Notes under the pieces: generated by a model
The model's database searches: none
What the model was told of the DNA's origin: nothing
What the model saw: only the letters and a program-made list of their open reading frames with translations
Program-made: the position numbers and the translations under genes
Source of the DNA: Bolinopsis microptera
Taxonomy: Eukaryota; Ctenophora; Tentaculata; Lobata; Bolinopsidae
DNA length: 64,000 nucleotides
Assembly (NCBI RefSeq): GCF_026151205.1
Contig: NC_087081.1
Location: 7,497,246 to 7,561,245, forward strand
Direction of reading: 5' to 3'
Shown: piece after piece, positions 1-11,500 of the stretch
How the letters are laid out: every line of letters begins with the position of its first letter
Position numbering within the stretch: the stretch's first letter is position 1

Positions 1-647
1 ATGCCATCTGGTCCCTGGGCTTTATTTGAATTAATATTTGAAAGAAGCTTACGAACATCCCGATGATCGAAGTCAATATCAAAATCAACATCATTGACAT
101 AGGAGATATCAGTGTCATAAAGTGAAGGATCCGAAAACTGGTTATAAAAGAAGGAATTAAAAAGTTCAGCTTGAGCTTTGGGTTTGAACCGAAGCTGTCC
201 AGAATAACTAACACAATTAGGAATACGGCAAGAGTTAGATTTATACTTAACATGTGACCAAAACTTCTTAGTTATAAGCGCTGGATCATCACTATTGAAA
301 AGATTGTCTCTTATTTTGGCTGATGAAAGCCTCTTAAAATCTTTACGGCTAGTAACAAACTTTAACTCATCAGAAATAGAACCAGAAATTTTAAATTTAG
401 CTCTGAGTCTATCTTTTTTACGGCATGAAGAAAAAAGTTCACTATCGAACCACGGGGGTTGAAACTCTGATTTAATAGTTACTTTAGGAATATGTATATC
501 AACTAAATTCATAATGCAGTCTTTAACTAACTTCCAAGACGAATCAGGATCTAGGCATTCTAGGACTTGCCAATTAATCGAGCATAATTCACGATTAATC
601 ATGTCCCAGTTTGCTTTCTTATAATTATAGATTTTACGTTTAGGAGT
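1..647 (-). CDS. Non-LTR retrotransposon pol fragment (endonuclease-RT linker and start of RT), runs off window
   Basis: One minus-strand frame is open for about 215 codons, from a stop at 648-650 to the window edge. It begins with KRKIYNYKKANW-type linker sequence and has the conserved PPWFDSEL and LFNSFFYNQF segments. It ends in KAQGPDGI, the first RT motif of CR1/Jockey-like elements. These features are typical of the stretch between the apurinic-type endonuclease and the RT of animal non-LTR elements. The endonuclease is not readable upstream, so this copy is probably 5'-truncated near 650. The palm (YADD) lies beyond the window. No start codon is claimed. The family assignment is confident, the clade is not. 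Confidence 0.82.
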
Positions 648-1904
648 TTAAATGGCCAAAAGGCTAAAGTCCTAGTTATATTTGAACGACAACTTTAAAT
701 TAGCATGAGGTCAAACAAGTATATAATAAAATTAATTGTCACCTTATACCTTGCAAAATGAGAATAAAAGTAATTTCAAAAATCTTGAATACAAATGCAT
801 ATTACCATAATGATACTTTTATAAGTTGGAAGATAACATAGCCTCTAAATGAAGTCTATAAACTTGAACTAGGTAATTGTTCGCTTTAATGTGTCTCTAT
901 GTAATATGCAAGTTGTTTAGTTGCAATACCAGTCCTTCAATTTGTAGCTTCAGACAGTCGATTCTTCTTTCCGTTTTCGGTTGTCAAGATAGTTGTCCTC
1001 TGGCTCTAGTTCGTTATCTGAAATAGGAGCTGATCATTTTAATAGTCAATCAAATATCGATAGAATCAAACAAAAAAATTTGAAATTCTCATTGACAATT
1101 AGTAATAGTCTACTTAAAAACTCCTTTAAGCAACGCGTCACAATCGCTATTTAATTTAATATTCAAGAGCTTAAGAAAGTTATTCCTTAATATTACAAAT
1201 TAATTTCTGATACGGCCCCTTTATTCTTTATTAACGGTGCTGTATAGTTTTTATTATGTATGTAGGCACGTACCATGGTATTTGTTTGAGCTGAAATGTT
1301 CCTACTTGAGTCCGCACTATTTAGCTAAGATCTAACTGATTAAAATTTATTTGGATCGATATCATGAAGTACCACTATTAGTATTACGATACGTAATAAT
1401 GATAGTAGTGGTACTACCCGCATTGAAACTAAAAACCAAGTTCTATCATATTCTTATTTGAGATTGGGAACACAACACAAAGACAAATGCAACTGATTAT
1501 TTACTATCTAATTTCTGAAGTGGTTATACCTGTGAAAGTGCGTCTTAGTGCGTGGTGTCCTCCGTGTAACCTTCGTTCATTCTGTTTTGCAGTTTACCTG
1601 AAAGTGTCACTGCAGAAAGTAATGTGTTATTCAATTAAAATAAGCTGAGTTTCACACAATCACTGAATTAGAATAAGACCTCATCAAACTATTAAATATT
1701 TGCCATTATCGAGAGTTTATTTCTTGAATCTATTTGATGCCCGCGTAAATTAATCGAAGTTACGCTATCATTCCTGAGCATAGATCCTAGTGATATGCTT
1801 ACCGCCTGCAAGATTAAGGTCATCTTTCTTTCCGTGAATATAAGAACCCCATCAAGTTTCGTCGCTCTTCTTTTTTTCTGAAATTTAAGATAGCTTTATG
1901 ATCG
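648..1904. other. No gene recognised
   Basis: AT-rich DNA without a convincing open frame or splice-bounded exon on either strand. The only structure seen is the hairpin at 1368-1415. Confidence 0.5.
1368..1415. repeat. Short imperfect hairpin
   Basis: AGTACCACTATTAGTATTACG is followed after three bases by its near-complement, ending TAGTGGTACT. The arms are 21-24 bp with a few mismatches. It may be a decayed foldback element. No function is inferred. Confidence 0.5.
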
Positions 1905-2690
1905 CCTTATCGACATTTTTATGCAAAGCACGATGTACATTTTCACAAAGAATTCGTTCATAAATAAAAACTTGATTACTTGATTACTTGATCAATATTG
2001 CACAGGATTTTTGTTTCTAAATAACACTTAAGCACTTACCTGGGAACCCCAGGCTATTAAATTCATAAACGAATAAAGATTCAGCGGAATGACACGCTGA
2101 GTGCTGCCCAGTAAAATAATACAACATTTATTGAAAATGATACTCACTGATCACCGCCATACTCTGCTAAATAGTTAAACTTATATTTGTAGGTTCGTAT
2201 GATATCTTGGGTAAGGAAAATAGGTAAGGGTTAGGAAATAGGTAGGGAAATAGTTAAGGAAAATAGCAGTACGCTTTAACCTAACATATTCCAAAATTAT
2301 TGAATTTTTTCCTAGTTTCGCGCCATATGTTAATCAAGTTCTGTTGGCCAGAGAGAAGTATAATGTGGAATATTTGCAGTGCCTCATCACGATCTCGAAA
2401 TTTTTATTTTGCTCTGCGTTCTATAGTTACCAAAGTAACTCGAGCTAATTTAAACGTGAAGCTCGCAGCATCTCTTTCTTAAACATACTTATGATTTCAC
2501 AAAGTAGCGCATCATGGACAAGGCCGACTAACACTCCATCCAGGCACCTCACTTTTCCCCCTTTGTTGATGAACCCTGTTTCGCATTGTACCGTCATCAG
2601 TGTTCCATGTGCTACAGGAAGTCCAGGCTCCATTGATGACACGTTCTTCAGGCTCAGTTCCTCGCAACCTTCGGTAGGTAATTTGATTTT
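1905..2690. repeat. Segmental duplicate of 51,505-52,340
   Basis: Shared anchors in the same order are GATGTACATTTTCACAAA, ATATCTTGGGTAAGGAAAAT, TTTCGCGCCATATGTT, AGTTACCAAAGTAACTCG and the whole sushi exon. This copy has an extra dispersed repeat at about 2035-2125. The other copy has an extra palindromic element at 51,901-52,070. The duplication therefore covers a gene's sushi exon plus more than 500 bp of downstream sequence. Confidence 0.8.
2035..2125 (+). repeat. Dispersed repeat family, copy 1
   Basis: Contains CCCCAGGCTATTAAATTCAT, CGGAATGACA and GCTGAGTGCTGCCCAGTAAA. The same arrangement recurs at 2935-3020 and, inverted, at 58,435-58,495. It is absent from the paralogous locus near 51.6 kb, so it looks like an insertion. 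Confidence 0.65.
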
Positions 2691-4511
2691 AGAATGTCGT
2701 TTTTTCGCGCAACTAGTATTAGTAAACTGTCTTAAAATATTGTCGCTTTAAAAATATACCTTATCGGACCTTATTTGGACGGACATTAAATGAACGCTGG
2801 AGGCCCTAACGTTCATCTTAATGTCCGTTCAAATAAAGTCGGTTCATTTAAGGTCCGTCCAAGTTGAAGTCCGTTGAATTTAAAAAAAAAAATTTTCAAG
2901 CTTCGAACTTTTTCGCCAAGGGTCCGCCAAGGGTCACTTTACCTGAGGACCCCAGGCTATTATGTTCATTAACATAAATAAAGATTTGGCGGAATGACAG
3001 GCTGAGCGCGGCCCAGTAAAGGGTCACTTGGCGGAAAAAGCCAACGAAATTATGGCACTCAACAACATAGTTCATGAGCTATAGTATCCGCCAACATGAC
3101 AAACTTGTTCCAGCCTCTAGATATTACGGTGAATCGGCATGCTGCCAAGGACATTGTCCGACGTTGTTATAGTTCATATTACTCAGGGGAGGTAATGAAA
3201 CAGTGCTAGGAAAGCTCCACGTGATGTTAAGGTTAACCTAAAGTTGTCTAAGATAAAACCACTTCACGCCGAATGGTTTGTAAAAGTTAACACTGAAATG
3301 CAGGACCGGGGTAGTTTGATTTAAAAAAAGGTTTCCATAAAGCTAGAAATCACTGATGCTTTAAGCATGGACTATTCCATGCACGAAAACCCATTTGATG
3401 AAGATGATATGTGATATAAGACAATGATCATGTACACATATTTTTACTGCTTAACGACTGTTTTTCTTACTTACTGTATAAAAAATGGATTTTAAAATCA
3501 TTCGTCAGACAAATAAAAAAAGGGTTAAAAATATGACAAAAATTAGGATTTTTGATGGTTTTGAATGCCTTCTAGCGTTCATATTAATGTCTGTTCATAA
3601 TTATGTCTGTTCATTCAATGTCCGTCCAAATAAGGTCCGATAAGGTACCTAGCTAAGTAAAACTCATGAAGCTATTGCATGATATGAAATAATATGATAG
3701 GTTCCTGAATCATATCTGGATTCTGGAAAAGTAACTTATAATTATTGAGTCCAATAAATTACCTAATTTTGCGATGATCACTATTTCAAACAAATTCATA
3801 TACCCTTCCTCCCCACTCTCTTTTATTTCTACAGTGTCTCCAAATTTACACCCGGAGGGGACATAATCTCCAGGGTGCGTTTTTTCATGGTACACTGTCA
3901 TGGGATACCTATCACAGGCAAAGCTTGCTGAGCTATCCTCACAGGTACACGTGTCACTAGTGCAGGTGTGAGTGATTAAGTGGCCAGATCTGAGCTCCAA
4001 TAATGCACTATCTGCTTAATGCAGTGTTCCTTATCTAGAGATGCTTTAAACCAGGCATTATCATACCCTCCTCGAACTGAATAAGCCAAGGTGCGCCACT
4101 TCCTGTCTATAGCCTTATCTGCTCCATAGTCAGTCACTCGATTTACCACAGTCGCAGACTGCGACACAGAGGCAGGTTTTATCTCACCTGGTACCTCCGG
4201 TCTTAGTGCACCTGAAGTAGTGAAAACTTCACATTGTGATCATACTATTTTCAATTAGTCAACTTAGGGAAATAGTGTGGATTTGAGTTGATTACAAATA
4301 AAATGTTATAAATCTTGACTCTTGAGTGATCAATCGAAAGACTAACTTAAATCTACCGCTACTATTAGCTTAGTATACCGCTATGTATTATAAAAGCTAT
4401 TATTTAAAGCACTGATATATTCACTATATAATTCGAGTGTATCATTAATTCACTTTTACCTTTGAGGGGTGACCAGAGCAAAGCCGTAATGATGATTAAG
4501 GTTGCTTTCAT
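2489..4511 (-). CDS. Secreted galactose-binding-like/sushi protein, paralogue 1 (partial, one frameshift)
   Basis: Three exons are visible, joined by phase-1 GT..AG introns. Exon 1 (4511-4460) encodes a hydrophobic signal peptide beginning MKATLIIITALLW, with donor GTAAAA. Exon 2 (4211-3763) has an F5/8-C-like start (YGADKAID, WFKASLDKEHC), a Cys-rich THTCTSDTCTC stretch and a CKFGDTVEI..FEIVIIAK end typical of galactose-binding folds. Exon 3 (2668-2489) is a four-cysteine sushi/CCP-like domain (NGTLMTV-type core, TGF, KVRC) with donor GTATGT. Exon 2 changes frame once near 3985: one base appears to be missing. It is either a recent pseudogene or a sequence error. Later exons were not found. 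The product would be extracellular and probably sugar-binding; ligand unknown. The paralogue is at 52,137-53,998. Confidence 0.68.
2757..3647. mobile_element. TIR element (about 890 bp) in intron 2 of the lectin-like gene
   Basis: Both ends carry a perfect inverted repeat of about 30 bp starting TACCTTATCGGACCTTATTT. The outermost TA may be the target duplication. No transposase frame lies inside, so it is non-autonomous. It contains inner partial copies of its own ends (2815-2870, 3570-3610) and a copy of the dispersed repeat at 2935-3020. Relatives lie at 53,733-53,832 and 53,833-53,911, in intron 1 of the paralogous gene. TA targets suggest a Tc1/mariner- or PIF-like source, which is inference. 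Confidence 0.8.
2935..3020 (+). repeat. Dispersed repeat family, copy 2 (nested in TIR element)
   Basis: Contains ACCCCAGGCTATTATG, TGGCGGAATGACAGGCTGAG and CGGCCCAGTAAA, matching 2035-2125 and the inverted copy at 58,435-58,495. Confidence 0.65.
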
Positions 4512-4908
4512 GTTCGGGTTCCTTAGGTCTTAATTTCCTAATATATGAAGGTATTAATAAATCAATTTAATAAAAAATTATTCGCAACAAAAATAATATT
4601 AATGTATCGATGTTTAATGAGTAATTGGTATTTTAACATTAATGATTTCTATTCGACTGCGTCCTTATTCTGCTGTTCTGTGAAAAAGGATGTACAAAAG
4701 TATAATAAATGTCAAGTTAATGTCTTTTGGGAAAATTGGACTAACGTGTTTTTTGGCAATTTTACTTTAGCTTTATATTAGCCTAAAAGCATAAATTCAC
4801 ACGCACTGATATGCAAAAATCAATTTTCTCCAAAATAATTTAACTGTTTTCCCTGATCGCATTTAACTAACATTTTTTCTTAAATAAATGGTGACTTACG
4901 GTTTTTAT
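4512..4908. promoter_or_regulatory. Upstream region of the minus-strand lectin-like gene, no motif assigned
   Basis: This is the 5' flank of exon 1 at 4511. It is AT-rich. No convincing TATA box or other element could be singled out, and the 78-codon plus-strand frame here looks like chance. Confidence 0.25.
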
Positions 4909-5106
4909 AACACATATAACCGTATAACGCCGGCACGCACAGGGTTTATATCTTATCTATAGAGATAACAATTTCGAGTGCGAAGTACTAGAGAGTAGAG
5001 ATTGTTATGAAGTTATGAAAATAACGCCGACGTGCTTTAGCCTAGCACGAGGGGTTATTTTAATATAACTTTAAATTAAGCGTGCCGGCGTTTTGTATTT
5101 TGTGTT
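4909..5106. mobile_element. Short TIR element (198 bp)
   Basis: Terminal inverted repeats of about 29 bp, imperfect, with the perfect core AACGCCGGCACGC at the left and its complement at the right. The interior is AT-rich and non-coding. It is a MITE-like structure. Confidence 0.7.
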
Positions 5107-5654
5107 ATTAACTCATCCGGGATGTTGCTAAGTGCTAGGGCTAATTTGTTTTAATATTTACCTTTCATTCTAGCTATATGCGATCAGTATGGAAAATATA
5201 GAATGAAATTGGGACGTATATTATATTTATACTACTAGATAATTAAAATTAAATTACTATGACAGTTGAAATTGGCGTTCTATTTATAAATAGTTCTTCA
5301 ATTCACAAAGTTGAATGAATATCAATAAGGAGCGTCGAGTTAAGTCTGGCAAGCGAAAAAAGGTGGAGTTGATATCGTGTCATGAAGTTCATCAAAGTAG
5401 ACGACTATAATACATGGCTCATATCAGTATCTAAGTCTAACAGTGCAATTGCTACTATGCGACAAACTTTACCGGACAAATGTAACCGTCAAGACAAGTT
5501 CTGGAACTGGTCCAAATAATGTAAAAGTCCACGTAAAGAAGTAATGTAAACAGTGTACTGGAGCTCAAGCAGTGTGCTGGAGATCAAGTATATTAATTAT
5601 AGTTCTTACGTTAAGTCATAACTCATAACACAGGAGGGGCTAAGTGCAAAGAAA
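5107..5654. other. No gene recognised
   Basis: AT-rich sequence with scattered stops in all frames. It ends at GTGCAAAGAAACTGCTGCT, the left edge of the hairpin that follows. Confidence 0.45.
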
Positions 5655-5848
5655 CTGCTGCTCACTGCTGCTCACTGCTGCTCACTGCTGCTCACTGCTG
5701 CTCACTGCTACTAACTGCTGCTCACTGCTGCTCACTGCTGCCCACTGCTGCTCACTGCTGCTATGGGCGCACGCGCGACAGCAGCAGTGAGCAGCAGTGA
5801 GCAGCAGTGAGCAGCAGTGAGCAGCAGTGAGCAGCAGTGAGCAGCAGT
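5655..5848. repeat. Long hairpin of 10-bp CTGCTGCTCA units
   Basis: About eleven units of CTGCTGCTCA are followed, after a loop near 5763-5778, by about seven units of the exact complement. It is preceded by GTGCAAAGAAACTGCTGCT, which also precedes the palindromic element at 51,901-52,070, so the two belong to one foldback family. Unlike that copy, this one has no matching outer sequence on its right side. Confidence 0.85.
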
Positions 5849-6096
5849 CAAGGACACAAAGTCATACACCAAATGAGCATTGTATTTTATGAATTGTTTC
5901 ACATCTTTTTATTCTGTAAAAATTAAATTTCTTGTTTCATTGAAAATTTCTTGTTTCACTTTCATTGAGTAGTCAGTCCCATGATAGAGTAAAATCTATG
6001 CGCTCGATGGCACCGATATTTTGATATGAATTAATGTGGTTGACAAAGACATAATGAGTATAAAGCAGAAACACCTATAAACAAAAGAAAACTTTC

Positions 6097-6240
6097 TGAC
6101 TCATCGATAGTATAATTTAATGCATTAAATTATTTTTTTCAGAAAATTATAATTAGGACGCCAATTAGCAGAATTGATAATTTAATTTTAGGCGACAGAT
6201 TACAAGACTTTTTTGAGATTGTATACTATCGATGAGTCAT
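6097..6240. mobile_element. Short TIR element (about 144 bp)
   Basis: The left end TGACTCATCGATAGTATA is repeated in inverted form at the right end (TATACTATCGATGAGTCA). The interior is AT-rich and non-coding. Confidence 0.7.
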
Positions 6241-6468
6241 GGGTATCATGATACCCAGGATTTGAGGGGAAAGAAAACAGCTGCGGCAAAGTAGTAAATC
6301 GGGGTTTGACTGTTCACGTCATGTTTTATAACAAGTCTTCATTTGGGTAAAGGCCCGCGGTAAATCTAAATTTGTATAAACCGGGAGCTTAAACCATTAG
6401 TATTACCGAAGGTGGTGCACAACTCTAAAACAACTCTGGCCAGTCCTACTCCTGGGACTGGGGATCGT

Positions 6469-6536
6469 GTTAATGAGCAAATTTATCTTTTTTAATGGGC
6501 AAATACCCATTAAAAAGGATAAATATGCTCATTAAC
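6469..6536. repeat. Near-perfect foldback of 68 bp
   Basis: Arms start GTTAATGAGCA and meet at AATGGG/CCCATT around a 7-base loop, with about two mismatches over 30 bp. It is either a miniature foldback element or a strong transcript hairpin. Confidence 0.7.
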
Positions 6537-6802
6537 GTCACTCTGTAAAAATGTTATTTTTCATAAGTTTTTCCTTAAACATGATTAAAGAAAAAACTAA
6601 TGGTAAGAAATAATGGTAGAGAATACAAGTTTTATAAGCTTCCCGACGCGATCAGCGATGCACTAGGCCAGGATGGCGTTAACCCTTTAAGTTTATGTGC
6701 AGGAGCCGGCATCAATTGAACAGTTTTTACGCAGCTGTTCTGTGTTCAAGATATACAGAGAGCGTGCAAAATAAAACCTTGACCCTAACCCTTTAATACT
6801 AA

Positions 6803-7394
6803 TACCTTACAAGACATTTTTGTGGCGGACCAATTTGCGACGACCGAAATTTTGGCGGTCCGAAAATATGGCGAAATTGAAAAAAACCGTCACATTTCGG
6901 ACGTCACAGAAAATAAGGGTATTTTTCATCATTTTGTTTTCTGGCACAAAGGAAATTCAAAATTTTCTAAAAATCGGTAAAATCATGTTGAAACAAAATG
7001 AAACTTATAAATCGATTTCTTCATCTTCCTCTAAGGGGTCCGGATCGACTCTTTCAGTTTCACTTATTGAGTTTGGTATTAAATTGTTTATCTTGACTTA
7101 TCTCTTATAAAGTTATAAGACGTTTCTGTTAGCACATAAATATAATTTATTGTAAATTTAAAACGTATTACTTGACATTAAATTCATCATGGAATATTGT
7201 GTTTATTTGTCCCACCATCATATCACTAACTTTTCAAGAACAAAATGAATCGATGAAGCCACAATTATTGGAATAAGCTAAAAATAATGCGACGGATTCT
7301 ATTACGACGACCGAAATTTTGGCGGTCCGAAAATATGGCGAAATTTCGGGAAAACCGTCGCATTTCGTACGTTATAAAAATGTCTTGTAAGGTA
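6803..7394. mobile_element. TIR element (about 592 bp) with duplicated subterminal module
   Basis: The ends are TACCTTACAAGACATTTTT and its perfect complement. A 45-bp module (GACGACCGAAATTTTGGCGG and onward) occurs in direct orientation at both ends, near 6838 and 7302. The interior is non-coding. A degraded relative of the right end lies at 16,715-16,800. Confidence 0.78.
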
Positions 7395-7677
7395 ACAAAC
7401 TGCGAAGACTAAGCTAACAATGATAAGCTCCACAAAGATATAATTTATAAAAACACTGTTAAAAATTAAAATGATAAATAAACAGAAAACTTTCTCTTTC
7501 TCAAAAAGGAGATAACTATTGTCATTAACGATCATGGCACTCAACAACCCTCTGTTAGGGTGCACGATCCTAGAATCAGCTGTATAAAATCAGCTGCTTA
7601 TCTGCATATTTCAAAAGATAAACGTCTAAGATTAACGATCATGGCAAATAAGTACAGTCTGGCCTTGACCATTGTTA

Positions 7678-7731
7678 ATGGTCTGGCCCGGCGCGCGCTA
7701 CTTCGTAGCACTTGCCGTCGGGCCAGACCAT
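7678..7731. repeat. GC-rich hairpin
   Basis: ATGGTCTGGCCCG pairs with CGGGCCAGACCAT across a 28-base GC-rich loop that itself contains CTACTTCGTAG. Confidence 0.65.
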
Positions 7732-8576
7732 AGAAAAACGTAGAGTTTTACTCCACATTTATGGAGTAATTCAGACATTGGCTACGACCTATGTCACGTG
7801 ACGTACGCGCGCAACCAATTACAAGGCCAGAATTTGATCACGCTCAAAGTGAGCGCTGTACTCCAAGACACGCGATTACGATTGGCCAAAACTGCGCCAC
7901 GTGATGCACTACGTGATATATTTTTTCAGCCAATTACGACGTCAGAATTGCATCATCTGAGATGACGCATATGTCACATGGTATATCTATTAACGCGCTG
8001 AATAGATTCTAGCAAACTTTGGTGAATTCGCAGCCATTTCTCATTGGCATTACTCATTAGTTCAATACTCGATTTTGATAGATGTCGCTTGCTTGTACAT
8101 TGTAGTTGTATCTTTGCCAATGCTATATGCCGTAACATAACTGAGCTGAAACATGTGCCATATAACTGAGCAATCATATTTGCTGTTCACATCTGTTCCA
8201 TTCCTCCTAGAATTGTATTTCTCTCAGATTTTGTCGAGCTTTTGGCATCAATCAACAGTTTATCTACTTCGTATTATCACGCCCACTTGAATGATCAATC
8301 GATACTATAATGTTAGGTTTTTATTCCATCATGTTATTGTTTACTGTTTTTAGCATTGCTTGTGGTATTACTATATTATATGATTGACTAAAGAAATTAG
8401 TCATGATTTAAATCAGAACTTTAAGTTGACATCTTATTTTACGCTTAATCTACAATCATCAATGAGCTCTTGCTATGTTACTTCGAAATTCATAACATAT
8501 CTTCTGAATAATCATTGTAGCGATGAACTCGTTATAACAACATCCAACATCAGCTCCGTCCAAACTCTTTACAATT
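7732..8576. other. No gene recognised
   Basis: No sustained coding frame or splice-bounded exon on either strand. The short frames present have no family signature. Confidence 0.45.
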
Positions 8577-11500
8577 AATTAATTATAGTCTTTTCAACTG
8601 AATTGTTTTATACGATTTAACATGATCTGTTTCAACATTGGAAATTCTAGTCGGATTATAATGGGACTCGGATTCAAGGCAAGAGATTGTTAGGTTGAAG
8701 AATAAGTATCAAACTGCAGTTTACTTGGTTATATTATAATTAACGCCTGTACAAACCTTGTGGTTAACTTACATTCTCCGCCCCTTGCAGTGTCGAACTT
8801 ATCTCTGTACTAGATTCTTATCTGGCCTAAATTTGTTATGATACATTCCTTTATCCGACTCTATTGATATAAATTCTACACTTCTGGACAGTTTTAATAC
8901 AACAGTTCCACTTTACAATTTACATCATGATTATTACACTTAAAATGTAACTGCCCATGAATATGTGATAACACATTAACACGCCCCGCAGCTAAATGGT
9001 AATACATTTGATACACATCCGTCCTCCTGTTGCCATGGCGACCTTAATTTTCTCTTACAACTTGCTGTTGAGTTTTATGATATAACATAATAGTGAAGGG
9101 TCATCAATCTGCAATTTACATCATGATTATTACACTTAAAATGTGAATATGAATATGTGATAACACATTAACACGCCCCGCAGCTAAATGGTAATACATT
9201 TGATACACCTCCGTCCTCCCTGTTTCCATGGCGACCATAATTTTCTCTTACGACTTGCTGATGAGTTTATGATATAACATAATAGTGAAGGGTCATCAAT
9301 CTGCAATTTACATCATGATTATTACTCTTAAAATGTAACTGCCCAGTGCCCATGAATATGTGATAACACATTAACACGCCCGCAGCTAAATGGTAATACA
9401 TTTGACAGTACTCCCTGTTCCCATGGCAACCATCATTTTCTACAGAGATAAGTTAAACCTAAGAAGTCGTTCTGCTCACTTTTATGGCTATATGCTTTGA
9501 TTCAATCCAACATCGGGCTAAAAGCTACAACATTACATATCCCCCACCCCTTCCCCCTTATCCGAATCTATTGATATCAATTGTACACTTCTGCACAGTT
9601 TTAATACGAATGGTTGACACTACTGCAATCATAACTTTGATATCATTACACTGAAAATGCGACGGGCCATGAAAAATTTGTGATAACACCCCCCCCCCAT
9701 CTGTAACCCCTTCCCTGAAACCCCAAAAAAAATTGAAAATAGATAAAATTTAAATTAAATTTTATAGTCTTTTTCATCTAAAATTGGGTTTTTTTCTTTT
9801 AACATGTTTCGGGTTTAAAATGGGAAAAATTTGGGTGGGTTTATAAGGGGGAACTGGGTTTTTCGGGCATGGGATTTTTGGGTTGAAGAAAAGTTTAAAA
9901 GCATTTTTTACTTGGTTATATTATAATTAACCCCTTTTTCCCAAACCTTGTGGAAAACTTAAAATTTCCCCCCTTGCATTTCAAAATTTTATCTCTGTAC
10001 TAGTTTTATCGGGCCAAATTTGTTATGATAAAATTCCCTTTTTCCCCGACTCTATTGAAAAAAAAAATTTACATTGGCTTTTTAATAAAACATTTCCATT
10101 TTAAAATTTTAATATGATTTTACACAAAAAAAATTTTTTTTTAAATTCCCCATGAATATGTAAATAACACTTTAAAAACACCCCCCGCAGCTAAATTGGT
10201 AATACATTTGAAAACACATCCGTCCCCTTTTGGGCCATGGCGCCCTTTAATTTTTTCTTTAAAACTTGGTTGAGTTTTATAAATAAACAAAATAGAAAAA
10301 GGGGCCATCGGGAAATTTTTACATCATGTTTTTACTTTAAATGAAACCTGATGAATATGGTTTAACCTTTAAAACACCCCCGCAGTAAATGGTAAAAATT
10401 TGATAACCCCGTCCCCCCCTTTTTTCCAGGGGACCAAAATTTTTTTTACGATTTCTTTTGAGTTTTTTTGTAAAAACAAAATAGTAAAGGGGTCATCAAC
10501 CCAGAATTTCCTCTTTTTTTTATTACATTTAAAAGGTGAATTGAATATGTGTAACACATTAACACGCCCCGCAGCAAAAATTGGAAAATACTTTTGATAA
10601 CCTCCCCGTCCCCCCTTTTTCCCCATGGCAAACCAAAAAAATTTTTCCTTACGACTTGTGATGGGGTTTTAAGAATAACAAAATTTATGAAGGGTATAAA
10701 TCTGCAATTTACTCATGATTATTCCCTTAAAAATTAATGCCCAGTCCCCAAAGAATATGTGATAAAAAATTAAAAACCCCCTCAGTAAATGGTAATAATT
10801 TGAAAGACCCCCCTTTTTCCCCATGGAAACCCCATCTTTTTTTAAGAGATAATTTAAAACCTAAAAAGGGTGGGGTTTGCTCCCTTTTATGGCTAAAAAT
10901 GCTTTGATTCAATCCAACAGGGCTAAAAGCTAAAATTAATATCCCCCCCCCTTTCCCTTTTAACCCGAATCTATTGTATAAATTTTTAACCATTTCTGCA
11001 ATTTTTTAAAAAGGGGGGGTTGACACCTGAAAATCAAACTATGATTCTTTTACAGAAATGCGACTGTAAGACAAGGTGAAAACACCCCCCCCATTTTGAA
11101 ACCCCCATTTTGGAACCCCTAAAAAAAATGTAAAAAAATTAAAATTTAATTAATTATAGTTTTTTCATTAAAATTTTTTTTAAAACGATTTAACATAAAA
11201 CTGTTTAAACCATGGGGAAATTTAGTCGGATTAAAAAAGGGATGGGAAATTAAAGGCTGGGATTTTTGGTTAAAAGAATAAGTTTCAAACTGCAGTTTAT
11301 TTTTGGTTATATTAAAAATTTAAGGGCCGAAACAAACCTTGTGGAAAAATTTTCCTTTCCGCCCCTTGGTGCCCAAAATTTAATTCTGTACAGTTCTTAT
11401 CTGGTGAATTTGTTTGATAAAATTCCTTTACCCGATTTTTGAAAAAAAATTTCTCCCTTCTGGAACTTTTTAATAAAAAGGGTTCCACTTACTTTTTTTT

